A stretch of DNA of 64,000 nt from an uncultured Lachnospiraceae bacterium (GTDB lineage Bacteria > Bacillota > Clostridia > Lachnospirales > Lachnospiraceae): contig CALWBQ010000016.1 in assembly GCA_944376125.1 (NCBI GenBank), positions 62,001 through 126,000 of the forward strand, given 5' to 3'. A model generated the notes under the pieces. The model was not told the DNA's origin. It worked only from the letters and a program-made list of their open reading frames with translations, and did not search any database. Position numbers and translations under genes: made by a program. Shown in pieces: positions 41,249-50,525 of this stretch (positions are counted from its first letter, which is position 1; each line of letters starts with the position of its first letter).

Positions 41249-43306
41249 ATGAGACCAGAATGGAACAATTTTCATACCGGAGTTTGGCAGAAAGAAATCA
41301 ATGTTCGCGATTTCATTCAGAAAAATTATACGCCATACGACGGCGATGACGAATTTCTTGCAGGTCCTACCCAGAACACAAAGGATTTATGGGACCAGGT
41401 TATGGAGCTTTCCAGACAGGAGCGGGAAGCCGGCGGTGTGCTGGATATGGATACCAAAATCATTTCTACGATCACTTCCCATGGCCCTGGTTATTTAGAC
41501 AAAGATAAGGAAACTATCGTAGGATTCCAGACAGATAAACCTTTTAAGCGCTCTCTGCAGCCTTACGGCGGCATCCGCATGGCGGTAAAGGCATGCCAGG
41601 ACAACGGCTATGAAGTTGACCCTGAGATTGTCGAGTTTTTCACGAAACACAGAAAGACTCACAATGCCGGCGTATTTGACGCCTACACACCGGAAATGCG
41701 CGCCTGCCGTTCCAGCCATATTATCACCGGTCTTCCGGATGCCTACGGCCGCGGCCGCATCATCGGCGACTACCGCCGGGTTGCTCTCTATGGTGTCGAT
41801 CGCCTGATCGAAGATAAAATCGAGCAAAAAAACACCACCCGCACTATCATGTATTCTGACGTAATCCGGGAGAGAGAGGAGCTTTCTGAGCAGATCCGCG
41901 CTCTGGAAGAATTAAAGGAACTGGGAAAGATTTACGGTTTTGATATCTCTCATCCTGCTTCCGATGTAAAAGAAGCAATCCAGTGGACATATTTCGGCTA
42001 TCTGGCTGCTGTCAAAGAGCAGAACGGAGCTGCCATGTCACTGGGCCGCACCTCCACATTCCTCGACATCTATGCGGAACGTGACCTAAAATCTGGAAAA
42101 TATACGGAAGAACAGATCCAGGAGTTTGTTGACCATTTCGTTATGAAACTGCGGCTAGTTAAGTTCGCCCGCACGCCTGAGTATAATGAGCTGTTCTCCG
42201 GTGACCCCACGTGGGTAACCGAATCCATCGGCGGTGTGGGAATTGACGGCCGCCACATGGTAACTAAAATGTCATTCCGGTACCTGCATACCCTAAAGAA
42301 TCTAGGCACCGCGCCGGAGCCCAACCTTACTGTGCTCTGGTCAACGAAGCTGCCGATGAACTTTAAGCGTTTCTGCGCTAAAACCTCCATTGAGTCATCT
42401 TCCATTCAGTATGAGAATGATGATCTGATGAGAGTGACCCACGGCGACGACTATGCCATCGCCTGCTGCGTTTCTTCCATGAGAATCGGCAAGGAGATGC
42501 AGTTCTTCGGCGCCAGAGCCAACCTGGCGAAATGCCTGCTCTACGCCATCAATGGCGGTGTCGACGAGATTACCAAGAAGCAGGTCGGTCCCAAATACCG
42601 CCCCATTACCTCCGAATATCTGGATTATGATGAGGTGATGGACAAATATAAAGATATGATGAAATGGCTGGCTCAGGTATATGTGAATGCTCTGAATATC
42701 ATCCACTACAACCACGACCGCTACTGCTATGAACGCCTCCAAATGGCTCTCCACGACAAAAAGGTGACCCGCTGGTTCGCCACCGGCATTGCAGGCTTGT
42801 CCGTCGTTGCCGACTCTCTGTCAGCGATCAAGTATGCAAAAGTTAAAACCATTCGCGATGAAAACGGCATTGTAGTAGATTATGAGGTGGAAGGTGACTT
42901 CCCGAAATATGGGAATAATGACGACCGGGTAGACAGCATCGCCAGCGACTTAGTTCACACCTTTATGAACTATGTGAAAGGAAATCATACCTACCGCGGC
43001 GGTATCCCTACTACTTCTATCTTGACAATCACTTCCAATGTAGTATATGGTAAACATACAGGTTCTACACCTGACGGCAGAAAAGCCGGCGAGGCTTTTG
43101 CACCGGGAGCCAATCCGATGCACCGCAGAGATACCCACGGCGCGGTCGCTTCCCTGGCTTCCGTAGCTAAGCTGCCATTTAAAGATGCCCAGGACGGTAT
43201 TTCCAATACTTTTTCGATTATCCCAGGCGCATTAGGAAAAGACGATCAGGTGTTTGCCGGCGATCTGGAAGTCGAGCTGGATCTGGACATTGATGACACC
43301 AAATAA
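41249..43306 (+). CDS. pflB: Pyruvate formate-lyase large chain, lacking the glycyl-radical domain
   Basis: 685 aa from the ATG after AGGAGGACTTT. The PFL barrel is complete: PYGGIRMAV, the GRIIGDYRR stretch, catalytic Cys406-Cys407 (IACCVSS) and the final [15 protein letters not shown]. Normal PFL is about 750-760 aa and continues with roughly 75 residues bearing the radical glycine. Here the chain ends about 17 residues after GALGKDD with an acidic tail ([12 protein letters not shown]), followed by in-frame TAA and TGA. The missing part is a separate gene two ORFs downstream. It converts pyruvate and CoA to acetyl-CoA and formate under anaerobic conditions. Confidence 0.93.
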   Translation: MRPEWNNFHTGVWQKEINVRDFIQKNYTPYDGDDEFLAGPTQNTKDLWDQVMELSRQEREAGGVLDMDTKIISTITSHGPGYLDKDKETIVGFQTDKPFKRSLQPYGGIRMAVKACQDNGYEVDPEIVEFFTKHRKTHNAGVFDAYTPEMRACRSSHIITGLPDAYGRGRIIGDYRRVALYGVDRLIEDKIEQKNTTRTIMYSDVIREREELSEQIRALEELKELGKIYGFDISHPASDVKEAIQWTYFGYLAAVKEQNGAAMSLGRTSTFLDIYAERDLKSGKYTEEQIQEFVDHFVMKLRLVKFARTPEYNELFSGDPTWVTESIGGVGIDGRHMVTKMSFRYLHTLKNLGTAPEPNLTVLWSTKLPMNFKRFCAKTSIESSSIQYENDDLMRVTHGDDYAIACCVSSMRIGKEMQFFGARANLAKCLLYAINGGVDEITKKQVGPKYRPITSEYLDYDEVMDKYKDMMKWLAQVYVNALNIIHYNHDRYCYERLQMALHDKKVTRWFATGIAGLSVVADSLSAIKYAKVKTIRDENGIVVDYEVEGDFPKYGNNDDRVDSIASDLVHTFMNYVKGNHTYRGGIPTTSILTITSNVVYGKHTGSTPDGRKAGEAFAPGANPMHRRDTHGAVASLASVAKLPFKDAQDGISNTFSIIPGALGKDDQVFAGDLEVELDLDIDDTK

Positions 43307-43327
43307 GATTGACGGGAGGAGTCCAGA

Positions 43328-43588
43328 ATGGATGAAAAGAAAATTGACGATCTGGTAGCCATGATTGATCAGTTTATGTCAAATAACGGCGGCCATATGA
43401 ATGTCACCGCGGAGGACAACGGCAGTCTCCAGATGGATACCGCTTCTGTCAAAATCAGCACTATGAACTCTCTGGATTGTGCGGCCGGCAACCTGGCCTG
43501 CCAGGTTCCTACTTTGTTCGAGGGGATGGACCGGTCGGAGGATGATCCGGAATACACTTCTTCCCGCGAATGGGAAGAAGAATCATAA
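43328..43588 (+). CDS. Small PFL-associated protein, glycyl-radical-domain relative without the glycine
   Basis: 86 aa with its own GGGAGG 8 nt before the ATG. The first 27 residues (IDDLVAMIDQFMSNNGGHMNV) resemble the same region of the 81-aa radical-domain protein ([18 protein letters not shown]), but the RVSGYAV loop is absent; the rest contains two cysteines and an acidic end. It lies in the same frame as its neighbours and is separated from each by two stop codons. It may be a structural or regulatory subunit. No function is established. Confidence 0.75.
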   Translation: MDEKKIDDLVAMIDQFMSNNGGHMNVTAEDNGSLQMDTASVKISTMNSLDCAAGNLACQVPTLFEGMDRSEDDPEYTSSREWEEES

Positions 43589-43615
43589 ATGAAACAATAG
43601 AGGAGGAAATATTTT

Positions 43616-43861
43616 ATGGTACACGCAAGTGAATCTCAAATCGATAACCTGGTTTCTATGTTAGATGGCTACGCTGCTGAGGGCGGCCACCACTTAAATG
43701 TAAATGTCTTCAACCGGGAAACGCTTCTGGACGCACAGGCCCATCCTGAAAAATATCCCCAGCTGACCGTCCGTGTCTCTGGCTATGCCGTTAATTTCAA
43801 CAAGCTGACCAAGGCTCAGCAGGATGAGGTTATTTCCAGAACCTTCCACGATCACATTTAA
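43616..43861 (+). CDS. grcA: Stand-alone glycyl-radical domain of pyruvate formate-lyase (GrcA/YfiD-like)
   Basis: 81 aa with GAGGAGG 9 nt before the ATG. It matches the C-terminus of conventional [43 protein letters not shown] (radical Gly 56), then [15 protein letters not shown]. In E. coli YfiD is a spare domain that rescues damaged PFL; here the large chain has no such domain at all, so this protein should be an essential subunit. Large chain plus this protein total about 766 residues, the length of one normal PFL. Confidence 0.9.
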   Translation: MVHASESQIDNLVSMLDGYAAEGGHHLNVNVFNRETLLDAQAHPEKYPQLTVRVSGYAVNFNKLTKAQQDEVISRTFHDHI

Positions 43862-43873
43862 GGATTCATTACA

Positions 43874-43910
43874 AGCGGGGCCGGCATAGCTGCACGGCCC
43901 CGCTTTGCTG
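43874..43910 (+). terminator. Hairpin between the split PFL genes and pflA
   Basis: AGCGGGGCCG and CGGCCCCGCT form a 10-bp GC stem followed by TTGCTG. With a weak T-tract it may only partly stop transcription, lowering activase relative to enzyme. Confidence 0.65.
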
Positions 43911-43970
43911 ACTGGCGCACTATTTGATCAGGGACATTTTGTCCTGAAATACAGTTAGGAGGATTTTTTC

Positions 43971-44747
43971 ATGGTCGGCCATATCCATTCTATTGAAAGT
44001 TTCGGCACTGTAGACGGCCCAGGAGTTCGTTTTGTCATATTTTTGAAAGGATGTCCCATGCGCTGCCAGTACTGCCACAATCCAGACACCTGGGAAATAG
44101 GCGGCGGCACGGAAATGACTGTAGAGCAGATCATGGAAGAATTTCAGCGGTCTAAGGATTTCTACACCCGCGGAGGCATCACCGTTACCGGTGGGGAGCC
44201 TCTGGTGCAGATGGAGTTTGTCACAGAGCTTTTTGAGGAGGCTCACCGCCGCCGTATTCATACCTGTCTTGACACCTCCGGCGTTACCTTCCGCCCGGAC
44301 AGCCCAGCCCTTCTTGCCCGGTTTGACCGTCTTCTGGCGGTGACGGATCTCGTTATGCTGGACATCAAGCACATTGATCCGCAGAAACATCTGGCTATCT
44401 GTGGACAGCCACAGGACAATATTCTGGCATTTGCCCGCTATCTGGACAAATGCTCCATCCCGGTCTGGATCCGCCATGTCGTCGTCCCAGGCTTGTCCGA
44501 CAATGAGGAAGATCTGTACCAGCTCGGCCGCTTCATTGGAACTCTCCGCAATGTAAAAGCTCTGGATGTTCTCCCCTACCACGATATGGGCAAATCCAAA
44601 TACCATAAATTAGGGATTCCCTACCCCCTTGAAAACGTCTCTCCTCTCTCTAAGGAAAAGGCCGTATGGGCCAGGACTGTCATCATCCGCGGGATGCGGG
44701 ATGAGCGCAAAAAAGCGGTTTCTAATGCTTCTAATTTAGAACAATAG
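43971..44747 (+). CDS. pflA: Pyruvate formate-lyase activating enzyme (radical SAM)
   Basis: 258 aa. The radical SAM cluster cysteines are at 28, 32 and 35 (GCPMRCQYCHNP), followed by VTGGEP. The PflA family C-terminus LPYHDMGKSKY is present. It uses S-adenosylmethionine to place the radical on the glycine of PFL, here Gly 56 of the separate small chain. AGGAGG lies 8 nt before the ATG, and a hairpin precedes it. Confidence 0.95.
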   Translation: MVGHIHSIESFGTVDGPGVRFVIFLKGCPMRCQYCHNPDTWEIGGGTEMTVEQIMEEFQRSKDFYTRGGITVTGGEPLVQMEFVTELFEEAHRRRIHTCLDTSGVTFRPDSPALLARFDRLLAVTDLVMLDIKHIDPQKHLAICGQPQDNILAFARYLDKCSIPVWIRHVVVPGLSDNEEDLYQLGRFIGTLRNVKALDVLPYHDMGKSKYHKLGIPYPLENVSPLSKEKAVWARTVIIRGMRDERKKAVSNASNLEQ

Positions 44748-44763
44748 TGCCAGTATTTTTCAC

Positions 44764-44792
44764 TTGAATATTCATGTAAAATGGTTTAGAAT
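44764..44792 (+). promoter_or_regulatory. Promoter of the small ferredoxin gene
   Basis: TTGAAT, 17 nt, TAGAAT, about 45 nt before the ferredoxin start and just after pflA. Confidence 0.65.
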
Positions 44793-44837
44793 AAAGAAAC
44801 AAAAGTACTTTTATTTTATTTTAAGGAGGTAATTACC

Positions 44838-45005
44838 ATGGCATATGTAATCGGCGATGCTTGCGTAAGCTGCGGCACCTGTGCTGGCGAATGTCCTGTA
44901 GGCGCTATTTCTGAAGGAGATGGAAAGTACGTTATTGATGCTGATTCCTGCATCGATTGCGGTACCTGCGCTAGCGTATGTCCTACCGGCGCTATCGAAG
45001 GCTAA
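44838..45005 (+). CDS. 2[4Fe-4S] ferredoxin
   Basis: 55 aa, a complete clostridial ferredoxin with two repeats CxxCxxCxxxCP (CVSCGTCAGECP and CIDCGTCASVCP), each followed by a Gly-Ala-Ile turn. AAGGAGG lies 8 nt before the ATG. It carries low-potential electrons in the cytoplasm, for example for pyruvate oxidation, hydrogenase or radical SAM activation. It has its own promoter and a strong terminator. Confidence 0.97.
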   Translation: MAYVIGDACVSCGTCAGECPVGAISEGDGKYVIDADSCIDCGTCASVCPTGAIEG

Positions 45006-45019
45006 TAAACGGCTACATA

Positions 45020-45051
45020 ATGCCTCTTCCCTGCTGGAAGGGGCATTTTTT
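45020..45051 (+). terminator. Terminator after the ferredoxin gene
   Basis: ATGCCTCTTCC and GGAAGGGGCAT pair (one G-U) around a 5-nt loop, followed by TTTTTT. Confidence 0.9.
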
Positions 45052-45104
45052 ATGTGTATTGCCATAGATTCCATTTAAAACATTTCGGTAAGGAGCAGTT
45101 CGCT

Positions 45105-45827
45105 ATGAATAAACCTGTAATCGGCCTCACTCCTTCTCACGATCTGGAGAAGAACCAGTGCTTCCTCAATCCCTTATACGTCCAGGCTCTGCAGCAGGCA
45201 GGTGCCGTCTGCTTTATGTTTCCTCTGGGCATTGCCTCGGAAGATCTGCACCAACTGGCAGCTCTTTGTGACGGCATCCTTTTTACCGGAGGCCCGGATA
45301 TTCACCCCTTTCATTTTGGCGAAGAAACTCTCTCCAAATGCGGCGAGGTCTCCGCACCTCGGGACCAATTAGAGCTGGAGCTTCTCTCCGCAGCTCTCAG
45401 CGGCAAAAAGCCTATTTTGGGGATCTGCCGGGGAATCCAACTGATCAACATCGGCCTGGGAGGATCCATCTATCAGGACCTGGAGAGCCAGCTCTCCGGC
45501 AGCCGTCAGATTCTCTGCCACCGCCAGCCCTATCCCGCGGCCATTCCTTCCCATTACGTGACTGTAACGCCCGGATCCCTGCTGGAATCCATCACCGGAA
45601 GCGATCGCCTGGAGGTCAATTCTCTGCATCATCAGGCTATACATACCTTGGCACCCGGCCTGACGGCCAGCGCCTATTCCTCTGATGGGCTGATCGAGGC
45701 GGCAGAAATGCCCGGTTATCCGTTTCTCCTGGGCGTTCAATGGCATCCGGAATTTCTTTTCTCTGTTCAAAAATCTGCCGAAGAGATCTTCAAGGCTTTC
45801 GTCAATGCCTGCAGCCATCACAAATAA
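45105..45827 (+). CDS. Gamma-glutamyl-gamma-aminobutyrate hydrolase-like class I amidotransferase (peptidase C26)
   Basis: 240 aa from the ATG after AAGGAGCAG. The nucleophile elbow GICRGIQLINIGLGG and the catalytic His-Glu in GVQWHPE are present, with FTGGPDIHP binding loop. It belongs to the PuuD-like C26 family that cleaves gamma-glutamyl bonds. No putrescine pathway genes are adjacent, so the natural substrate is uncertain. Confidence 0.92.
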   Translation: MNKPVIGLTPSHDLEKNQCFLNPLYVQALQQAGAVCFMFPLGIASEDLHQLAALCDGILFTGGPDIHPFHFGEETLSKCGEVSAPRDQLELELLSAALSGKKPILGICRGIQLINIGLGGSIYQDLESQLSGSRQILCHRQPYPAAIPSHYVTVTPGSLLESITGSDRLEVNSLHHQAIHTLAPGLTASAYSSDGLIEAAEMPGYPFLLGVQWHPEFLFSVQKSAEEIFKAFVNACSHHK

Positions 45828-45852
45828 CTTTTTGCCGTCTAAACCCGCTAAA

Positions 45853-45895
45853 ACGGCCTGTCCGATCTCTGCGTTTCCGCTATCAGACAGGCCGT
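45853..45895. terminator. Shared hairpin between convergent C26 and MerR genes
   Basis: ACGGCCTGTC and GACAGGCCGT form a 10-bp stem (extended by ATC/GAT-type pairs) between the two stops. The minus strand continues TTTTAG. Confidence 0.7.
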
Positions 45896-45899
45896 CCCT

Positions 45900-46676
45900 C
45901 TATTTTCCCTTTTTCCAAAATCCTTTTTTTCCAAAAAATGGAACCTTCGCCGCAGCCGCCTCCGCCCGGCCTCTGTTCTCCTTCTGGTATGTCCGGATAA
46001 CCTCATCCAGACGCTTAAACCGCTCCTCCTCCTTCTCATTGGAAACCTGGAACAAGTATTCCATATCCTTTGATACCTTTTCATTCACCATCTGACTGAT
46101 ATCCTGACTCAATTTTTCATTATTAGCCTCCAGCGCCCGCCCGATAATGTGATTCATAATGTCCTGGAACTGTTCCATCTTTTCCTCCGGAGTCAACTCC
46201 ACAGCCACCTCTCCTCCCTCGATTTCCGGGTATCGGATCAGGTCTGTCTCTCCGTCCTCCCCCGCTTCTGTTACGACCGCGCTGGATCCCCCATCCTTAC
46301 TTTTCTCCTGTATTCCCTCTTCTGCCTTTTTATCTGCTCCGGTTCCCTGCTCTTCCGATTTTGTTTCTGCTGCCCCTGTACACTCCTTTAATGCCTTTTC
46401 CATATCTTCCTCCAAGACCTCATCCGATATTATCAAATCCTTCCCAGACTCCATTATCCTGTCCAAAGCGCTCTTTATCGCCTTCAGCTGGTACCCCTTT
46501 TCTTTTAACGCCTTTACCTGGCGGAACAACCGAATATGCACTTCTGTATAATACCGATGCCCCATCTCATTCCTTGGGATATCCAGCTTCAGCTCCTCTT
46601 CCCAATACCGGAGCACATGGGCCTCCACATCCACTTTCTTCGACGCATCGGATATTAAATAATGTATCTCATTCAT
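45900..46676 (-). CDS. MerR-type HTH protein with long acidic/coiled-coil tail
   Basis: 258 aa. Residues about 5-75 are a MerR winged helix (YLISDASKKVDVEAHVLRYWEE, GHRYYTEVHIRLF, LKEKGYQLKAIKSAL). A Glu/Lys-rich linker (about 95-165) and a C-terminal helical region (EKMEQFQDIMNHIIG, ending RGRAEAAAAKVPFFGKKGFWKKGK-like basic tail) follow. No effector domain is recognisable; the shape recalls DNA-anchoring RacA-like proteins as much as a classical regulator. Confidence 0.8.
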   Translation of the reverse strand: MNEIHYLISDASKKVDVEAHVLRYWEEELKLDIPRNEMGHRYYTEVHIRLFRQVKALKEKGYQLKAIKSALDRIMESGKDLIISDEVLEEDMEKALKECTGAAETKSEEQGTGADKKAEEGIQEKSKDGGSSAVVTEAGEDGETDLIRYPEIEGGEVAVELTPEEKMEQFQDIMNHIIGRALEANNEKLSQDISQMVNEKVSKDMEYLFQVSNEKEEERFKRLDEVIRTYQKENRGRAEAAAAKVPFFGKKGFWKKGK

Positions 46677-46818
46677 AACCTTGCTCTCTCCTTTGGTTTT
46701 TTCCTTCCCAGCCTGTCCTCAAAACCCCATGCAGGAAAACCAGGATTTCTTAACCTATTTATAATGTATGCCAAGGGGTTCAGAATTATGATTAACACAA
46801 TCAAAAACCTTCAAGAGA

Positions 46819-46855
46819 CAAAAAACAGGCCGGGAAATGGTGATTTCCCGGCCTG
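46819..46855 (-). terminator. Terminator of the secreted DUF6147-like gene
   Basis: CAGGCCGGGAAAT and ATTTCCCGGCCTG form a perfect 13-bp stem with a 4-nt loop, followed on the minus strand by TTTTTT. Confidence 0.92.
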
Positions 46856-46876
46856 AGAGCTTCCATCCATCTGTCA

Positions 46877-47389
46877 TTATTCTGCTGTATCCGCACTTCT
46901 GTAGACAGGATCCGATGAGATGTAAACTCCATCGGAGTACGTATTCTGAGTCTCGATGACGCTTCCCTTCCAGACCCCGTGGGACCCGCGAACCCGGTAA
47001 TAATACCCTGCCGGCTGATCCTTGACCGTGAAGGACAGGGTCGCCTTCGTCAGCTTGCCGTTTGGCATGTCGGACGGCAGGAAAGTAAAGTCGTAGTCTG
47101 CCACCTGGCTCCAGCCTCCATCCACCAGCCTGTCCAGATAGAGGCTGATATCAATCCTATCAACTTGCTCATGGGCCGTGGTGGAAGCCGTGATGCCGAT
47201 CACCCCGCTGCCCTTGTTGGTGATGCCGGAGCGGGAAGAGGAGATGTACTGCCCCCTGGGCTCAACAACCCAGTCAACCGATGCAGCCTCCGCCGTCTCC
47301 GTCCCCGCAGGTCCTGCCGCCGCCGGCACTGCCATGGCCAGCGCCATCGCCAGTGCTAGCCCCATAGCCTTTCTGTACTTCTTTTTCAT
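46877..47389 (-). CDS. Secreted protein, DUF6147-like
   Basis: 170 aa from the ATG 6 nt after GGAGG. A signal peptide ends near AEAA (about residue 36). The mature part is a beta-rich domain of about 130 residues: GITASTTAHEQVDRI, SLYLDRL, GYYYRVRGSHGVWKG. This pattern is common in small secreted proteins of Lachnospiraceae assigned to DUF6147. Function unknown. It lies 20 bp after the DUF4367 gene, probably one transcript. Confidence 0.75.
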   Translation of the reverse strand: MKKKYRKAMGLALAMALAMAVPAAAGPAGTETAEAASVDWVVEPRGQYISSSRSGITNKGSGVIGITASTTAHEQVDRIDISLYLDRLVDGGWSQVADYDFTFLPSDMPNGKLTKATLSFTVKDQPAGYYYRVRGSHGVWKGSVIETQNTYSDGVYISSDPVYRSADTAE

Positions 47390-47409
47390 ATTCACCCTCC
47401 TTTGATATA

Positions 47410-48312
47410 TTAAAACATCATGTTTGCTATCATATTGACAAACTCCTCTTCCTCCATAATCCCTTCCACGTAGTAGTACTGCTTGTCCTTCTCATACGCA
47501 GCACTGTATTCGTCTACTTCCGTCCCCTTCTCTATGATAATATCTGCACCCAGCCATTTGTTATATACGCTTTTATAGGCCACTCTGTCTGATGTGATAT
47601 TATCTGAATTTACGTCCGTCCCTATGGCCTGGGTAACGTAAATCATCTTTTCATTATAAGAATAATCCATCACTGCATAGCCGTCCTCTATGACGGCCTG
47701 CTCAAATTTCATCCCCTCCGGCCGGTATTTTAGCTTCAAAACCGGAATCCCCAATTTCTCTTCTATCTCCTGATATGCTTCTTCCTCATTATTCAACATC
47801 ACATTCTCGGATTCATTATTCCATGCGATATTGCTCCCCTGTCCGTCTCGAACATCTGCTTTATACTCCAGCGCCCTTCTCCCGCCTACTCCAATTCCTG
47901 TAGCCAACAGCAGGCTTCCTGCTATGGCCGCCGCGATCAGTACTCTCCATACCGTTTTGCTGGTCCGATGAGGGCGCGCCATCTCAGGCGGCCGCTCCGG
48001 CTCCTCCGTCTCTGCACTGCGAACTTTGTCGTCCGGTTCTGCAAACTTTAATGGATCCGAATCGCTCAATTCTTTTTCCAGCTGGGGCTGAATCCCCCGC
48101 TCTTTCATCTTTGCAAGAATTGTTTCAAACTCATCAGGCGGCGCCTGAAGGGAAGACGTCTGTTCTTCCATTTTGGCAGACTGTGCCTCAGCTTCAGCCT
48201 TCTCCAGCTCCTCCAGAAGCTGCTCGTCAGAATAGCCATAGGCTTCTTGAAGCAGCAATTCTATTTTTTTATCTTCAGTCTGATAGCTGTCTGCCTCTCG
48301 ATTTTTTTCCAC
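47410..48312 (-). CDS. Single-pass membrane protein with DUF4367-like outer domain
   Basis: 300 aa, GTG start with GAGGT upstream. An acidic cytoplasmic part of about 120 residues precedes one helix (about 122-143, VLIAAAIAGSLLLATGIGVGG) and an outer domain with KLGIPVLKLKYRPEGMKFE and YVEGIMEEEEFVNMI, as in DUF4367. Such proteins often act as anti-sigma factors in clostridia; a sigma factor gene lies 1.2 kb away beyond murG. The pairing is inference. Confidence 0.7.
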   Translation of the reverse strand: MEKNREADSYQTEDKKIELLLQEAYGYSDEQLLEELEKAEAEAQSAKMEEQTSSLQAPPDEFETILAKMKERGIQPQLEKELSDSDPLKFAEPDDKVRSAETEEPERPPEMARPHRTSKTVWRVLIAAAIAGSLLLATGIGVGGRRALEYKADVRDGQGSNIAWNNESENVMLNNEEEAYQEIEEKLGIPVLKLKYRPEGMKFEQAVIEDGYAVMDYSYNEKMIYVTQAIGTDVNSDNITSDRVAYKSVYNKWLGADIIIEKGTEVDEYSAAYEKDKQYYYVEGIMEEEEFVNMIANMMF

Positions 48313-48386
48313 TCTGCACCTCGTACTAATTGGTTAAAATTTCTTTTTCTTGCCTGTTTTCCCCAAAGTTCCCTGGACCTTTAGGG

Positions 48387-48414
48387 TTGACTTTTTCTTG
48401 ATTGCGGTTACTAT
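48387..48414 (+). promoter_or_regulatory. Candidate promoter of murG
   Basis: TTGACT, 16 nt, TACTAT, about 32 nt before the murG start. Confidence 0.45.
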
Positions 48415-48446
48415 ATAACTATAAAATCTTATCGGAGGTCCCCGTT

Positions 48447-49511
48447 ATGAAGAAAATCGTATTGACCGGAGGCGGAACTGCCGGTCATGTCACCCCGAAT
48501 CTTGCGCTCATTCCATATCTTAAAGATTTAGGCTACGAAATCCACTATATCGGCTCCTACCAGGGAATCGAAAAAAAACTGATTGAAAATGCCGGAATTC
48601 CCTATGACGGCATTTCTTCCGGCAAGCTCCGCCGTTACTTTGATCTGAAGAATTTTTCTGATCCAATCCGTGTAATCAAAGGCTACTGCGAAGCCTTAAA
48701 ACTTATGAAAAAATATAAACCCGATATTGTTTTTTCTAAAGGTGGGTTTGTTGCTGTCCCTGTTGTACTGGCAGCCAAACATTACAAAATTCCTACCATT
48801 ATTCACGAATCCGATATGACTCCAGGGCTGGCCAATAAGATCTGTATTCCCGCGGCGGTAAAGGTCTGCTGCAATTTTCCAGAAACCCTTCCCTATCTTC
48901 CTGAAGACAAAGCTCTTCTGACCGGTTCCCCGATCCGCGCAGAGCTTCTCCAGGGCGATCGTCTCTCCGGTTTAAAATATACCGGGTTGTCCTCAGATAA
49001 ACCGATCCTTCTGGTGATAGGAGGAAGCCTGGGGTCAGTCAAGGTGAACACCGCCATTCGCAGTATCCTTCCGCGCCTATTAAAGCAGTTTCAGGTCATA
49101 CATATCTGCGGCAAAGGCAATCTTGACGAAAGCCTGATTGGAACCAGCGGATATGTACAATACGAATATGTGGATGCTCCTCTCAAGCATCTGTTTGCGG
49201 CTGCCGATCTGGTCATTTCCCGGGCCGGTGCCAACTCCATCTGCGAGATTCTGGCTCTTCGAAAGCCTAACCTCCTAATCCCTCTGTCTGCATCTGCGAG
49301 CCGGGGTGATCAGATATTAAACGCCAAATCCTTCGCTAAGCAGGGCTTCAGCTCTGTACTGGAAGAAGAAAATCTCACTGACGATACGCTCTTCCAAGCT
49401 ATATCCGACTTATATGCCAATCGCCAGTCTTATATAGAAGCTATGGAACACAGCAGTCAGGGAAATGCTGTCAAAACTATCATTGACCTGATAGAATCCC
49501 TTACTGTCTGA
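48447..49511 (+). CDS. murG: MurG-type N-acetylglucosaminyltransferase
   Basis: 354 aa from the ATG after GGAGG; a longer start has no site. The glycine-rich loop [41 protein letters not shown] and the UDP-GlcNAc-binding [12 protein letters not shown] are all present. It adds GlcNAc to lipid I to make lipid II at the inner face of the membrane. It stands alone, outside a division/cell-wall cluster, flanked by minus-strand genes. Confidence 0.93.
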   Translation: MKKIVLTGGGTAGHVTPNLALIPYLKDLGYEIHYIGSYQGIEKKLIENAGIPYDGISSGKLRRYFDLKNFSDPIRVIKGYCEALKLMKKYKPDIVFSKGGFVAVPVVLAAKHYKIPTIIHESDMTPGLANKICIPAAVKVCCNFPETLPYLPEDKALLTGSPIRAELLQGDRLSGLKYTGLSSDKPILLVIGGSLGSVKVNTAIRSILPRLLKQFQVIHICGKGNLDESLIGTSGYVQYEYVDAPLKHLFAAADLVISRAGANSICEILALRKPNLLIPLSASASRGDQILNAKSFAKQGFSSVLEEENLTDDTLFQAISDLYANRQSYIEAMEHSSQGNAVKTIIDLIESLTV

Positions 49512-49524
49512 GCCCCGTCTTCAC

Positions 49525-50055
49525 CTAATCATCCTCCCCCAGTTCTTTCCGGAGAAACTTTCTGGCTCTTGATATCCTTGTCCGGCAGGCTTCTATCGAT
49601 ATTCCAAGGATCTCTGCTACCTCTTTCTGCGGCCGTCCTTCAATCAAGTGGAGTACGGCCGCATCCTGCAAATCCTTGCTCATTTTCGAAATTGCCTGCT
49701 GTATAGCTTTATGCGTTTCGTCCTCAAATATCTTTTCCAGGTGATCTTCCTTTCCGTACTTTGCCGCTAAGCTGCTGTCTTCAATAAATTCTTCAGAGCT
49801 CATGCTGACCATATCCTGATTTTGTTTCTTTCTGTGGTAGTCTTTCGAACGGTTTTTCAGAATCCTGACAAGCATTGCCTTTTTACGAGTCGGCGACCAG
49901 GCTAAAGAGTAATGCTCGAAGTATGAAATAAAGGTTTCCTGAACGATATCATCTACATCTTTATCTGGAATTCCATACGACCTTGCCAGGATACGAAGCG
50001 GCTCTTGGTATACATCATACAGGGACTGTAACAGCTCGTCTATCTTTTGCTGCAT
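49525..50055 (-). CDS. Sigma-70 family RNA polymerase sigma factor (ECF-like)
   Basis: 176 aa. Region 2 includes DVDDIVQETFISYFEHY and region 4 DAAVLHLIEGRPQKEVAEIL with SIEACRTRISRARKFL. The size and layout are those of ECF-type factors. No adjacent anti-sigma gene was seen on the same strand; the DUF4367-like membrane protein beyond murG is a candidate. It is followed by other minus-strand genes only after murG. Confidence 0.9.
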   Translation of the reverse strand: MQQKIDELLQSLYDVYQEPLRILARSYGIPDKDVDDIVQETFISYFEHYSLAWSPTRKKAMLVRILKNRSKDYHRKKQNQDMVSMSSEEFIEDSSLAAKYGKEDHLEKIFEDETHKAIQQAISKMSKDLQDAAVLHLIEGRPQKEVAEILGISIEACRTRISRARKFLRKELGEDD

Positions 50056-50074
50056 GTCATTCTCCCATATTTTT

Positions 50075-50491
50075 TTAAAGCAGCGTTCTTATTTTCTCCG
50101 CTGTTTCTGCAAGTTCCTTCTCATTTGCAGCATGGGGCTCCCACGCTGCAATAGACGGACCTCCCTGATATCGGGGAATCACATGCACGTGAAAGTGAAA
50201 TACCGTCTGGCCTGCCTCAGTGCCGTTGTTCTGAACCAAGTTAAATCCAGCACATCCCAGTCCCTTCTCCATCGCCGCGCCTATCTTAGCTGCCAGCGGA
50301 AGAACCTTAGCTGCAACAGTACTGTCTAAGTTGCAAACATCTTTGTAATGGTTCTTAGGAAGGATTAAAGCATGGCCTTTTGACGCCGGGTTCATATCCA
50401 AAATCACCCGAAAATCATTGTCCTCATATACAGTAGCAGAAGGAATTTCTCCGTTTGCTATTTTGCAAAAAATACATGTTTCGTCTTTCAT
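50075..50491 (-). CDS. HIT family nucleotide hydrolase
   Basis: 138 aa. The histidine triad HFHVHV is present, with an N-terminal CIFCKIANGEIPSATVYED typical of Hint/HinT proteins, which hydrolyse adenosine phosphoramidates. AAGGAGG lies 12 nt before the ATG. It is 19 bp upstream of the sigma factor gene. Confidence 0.95.
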   Translation of the reverse strand: MKDETCIFCKIANGEIPSATVYEDNDFRVILDMNPASKGHALILPKNHYKDVCNLDSTVAAKVLPLAAKIGAAMEKGLGCAGFNLVQNNGTEAGQTVFHFHVHVIPRYQGGPSIAAWEPHAANEKELAETAEKIRTLL

Positions 50492-50525
50492 AATCCCAAA
50501 TCTCCTCCTTAATCCTTCTTTCTCA

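Noticed and set aside
43304..43616. A frameshifted or interrupted normal pflB
   Set aside because: All three ORFs share a frame, each junction has two stops, each ORF has a good ribosome site and ATG, and the middle ORF is not part of a normal PFL.
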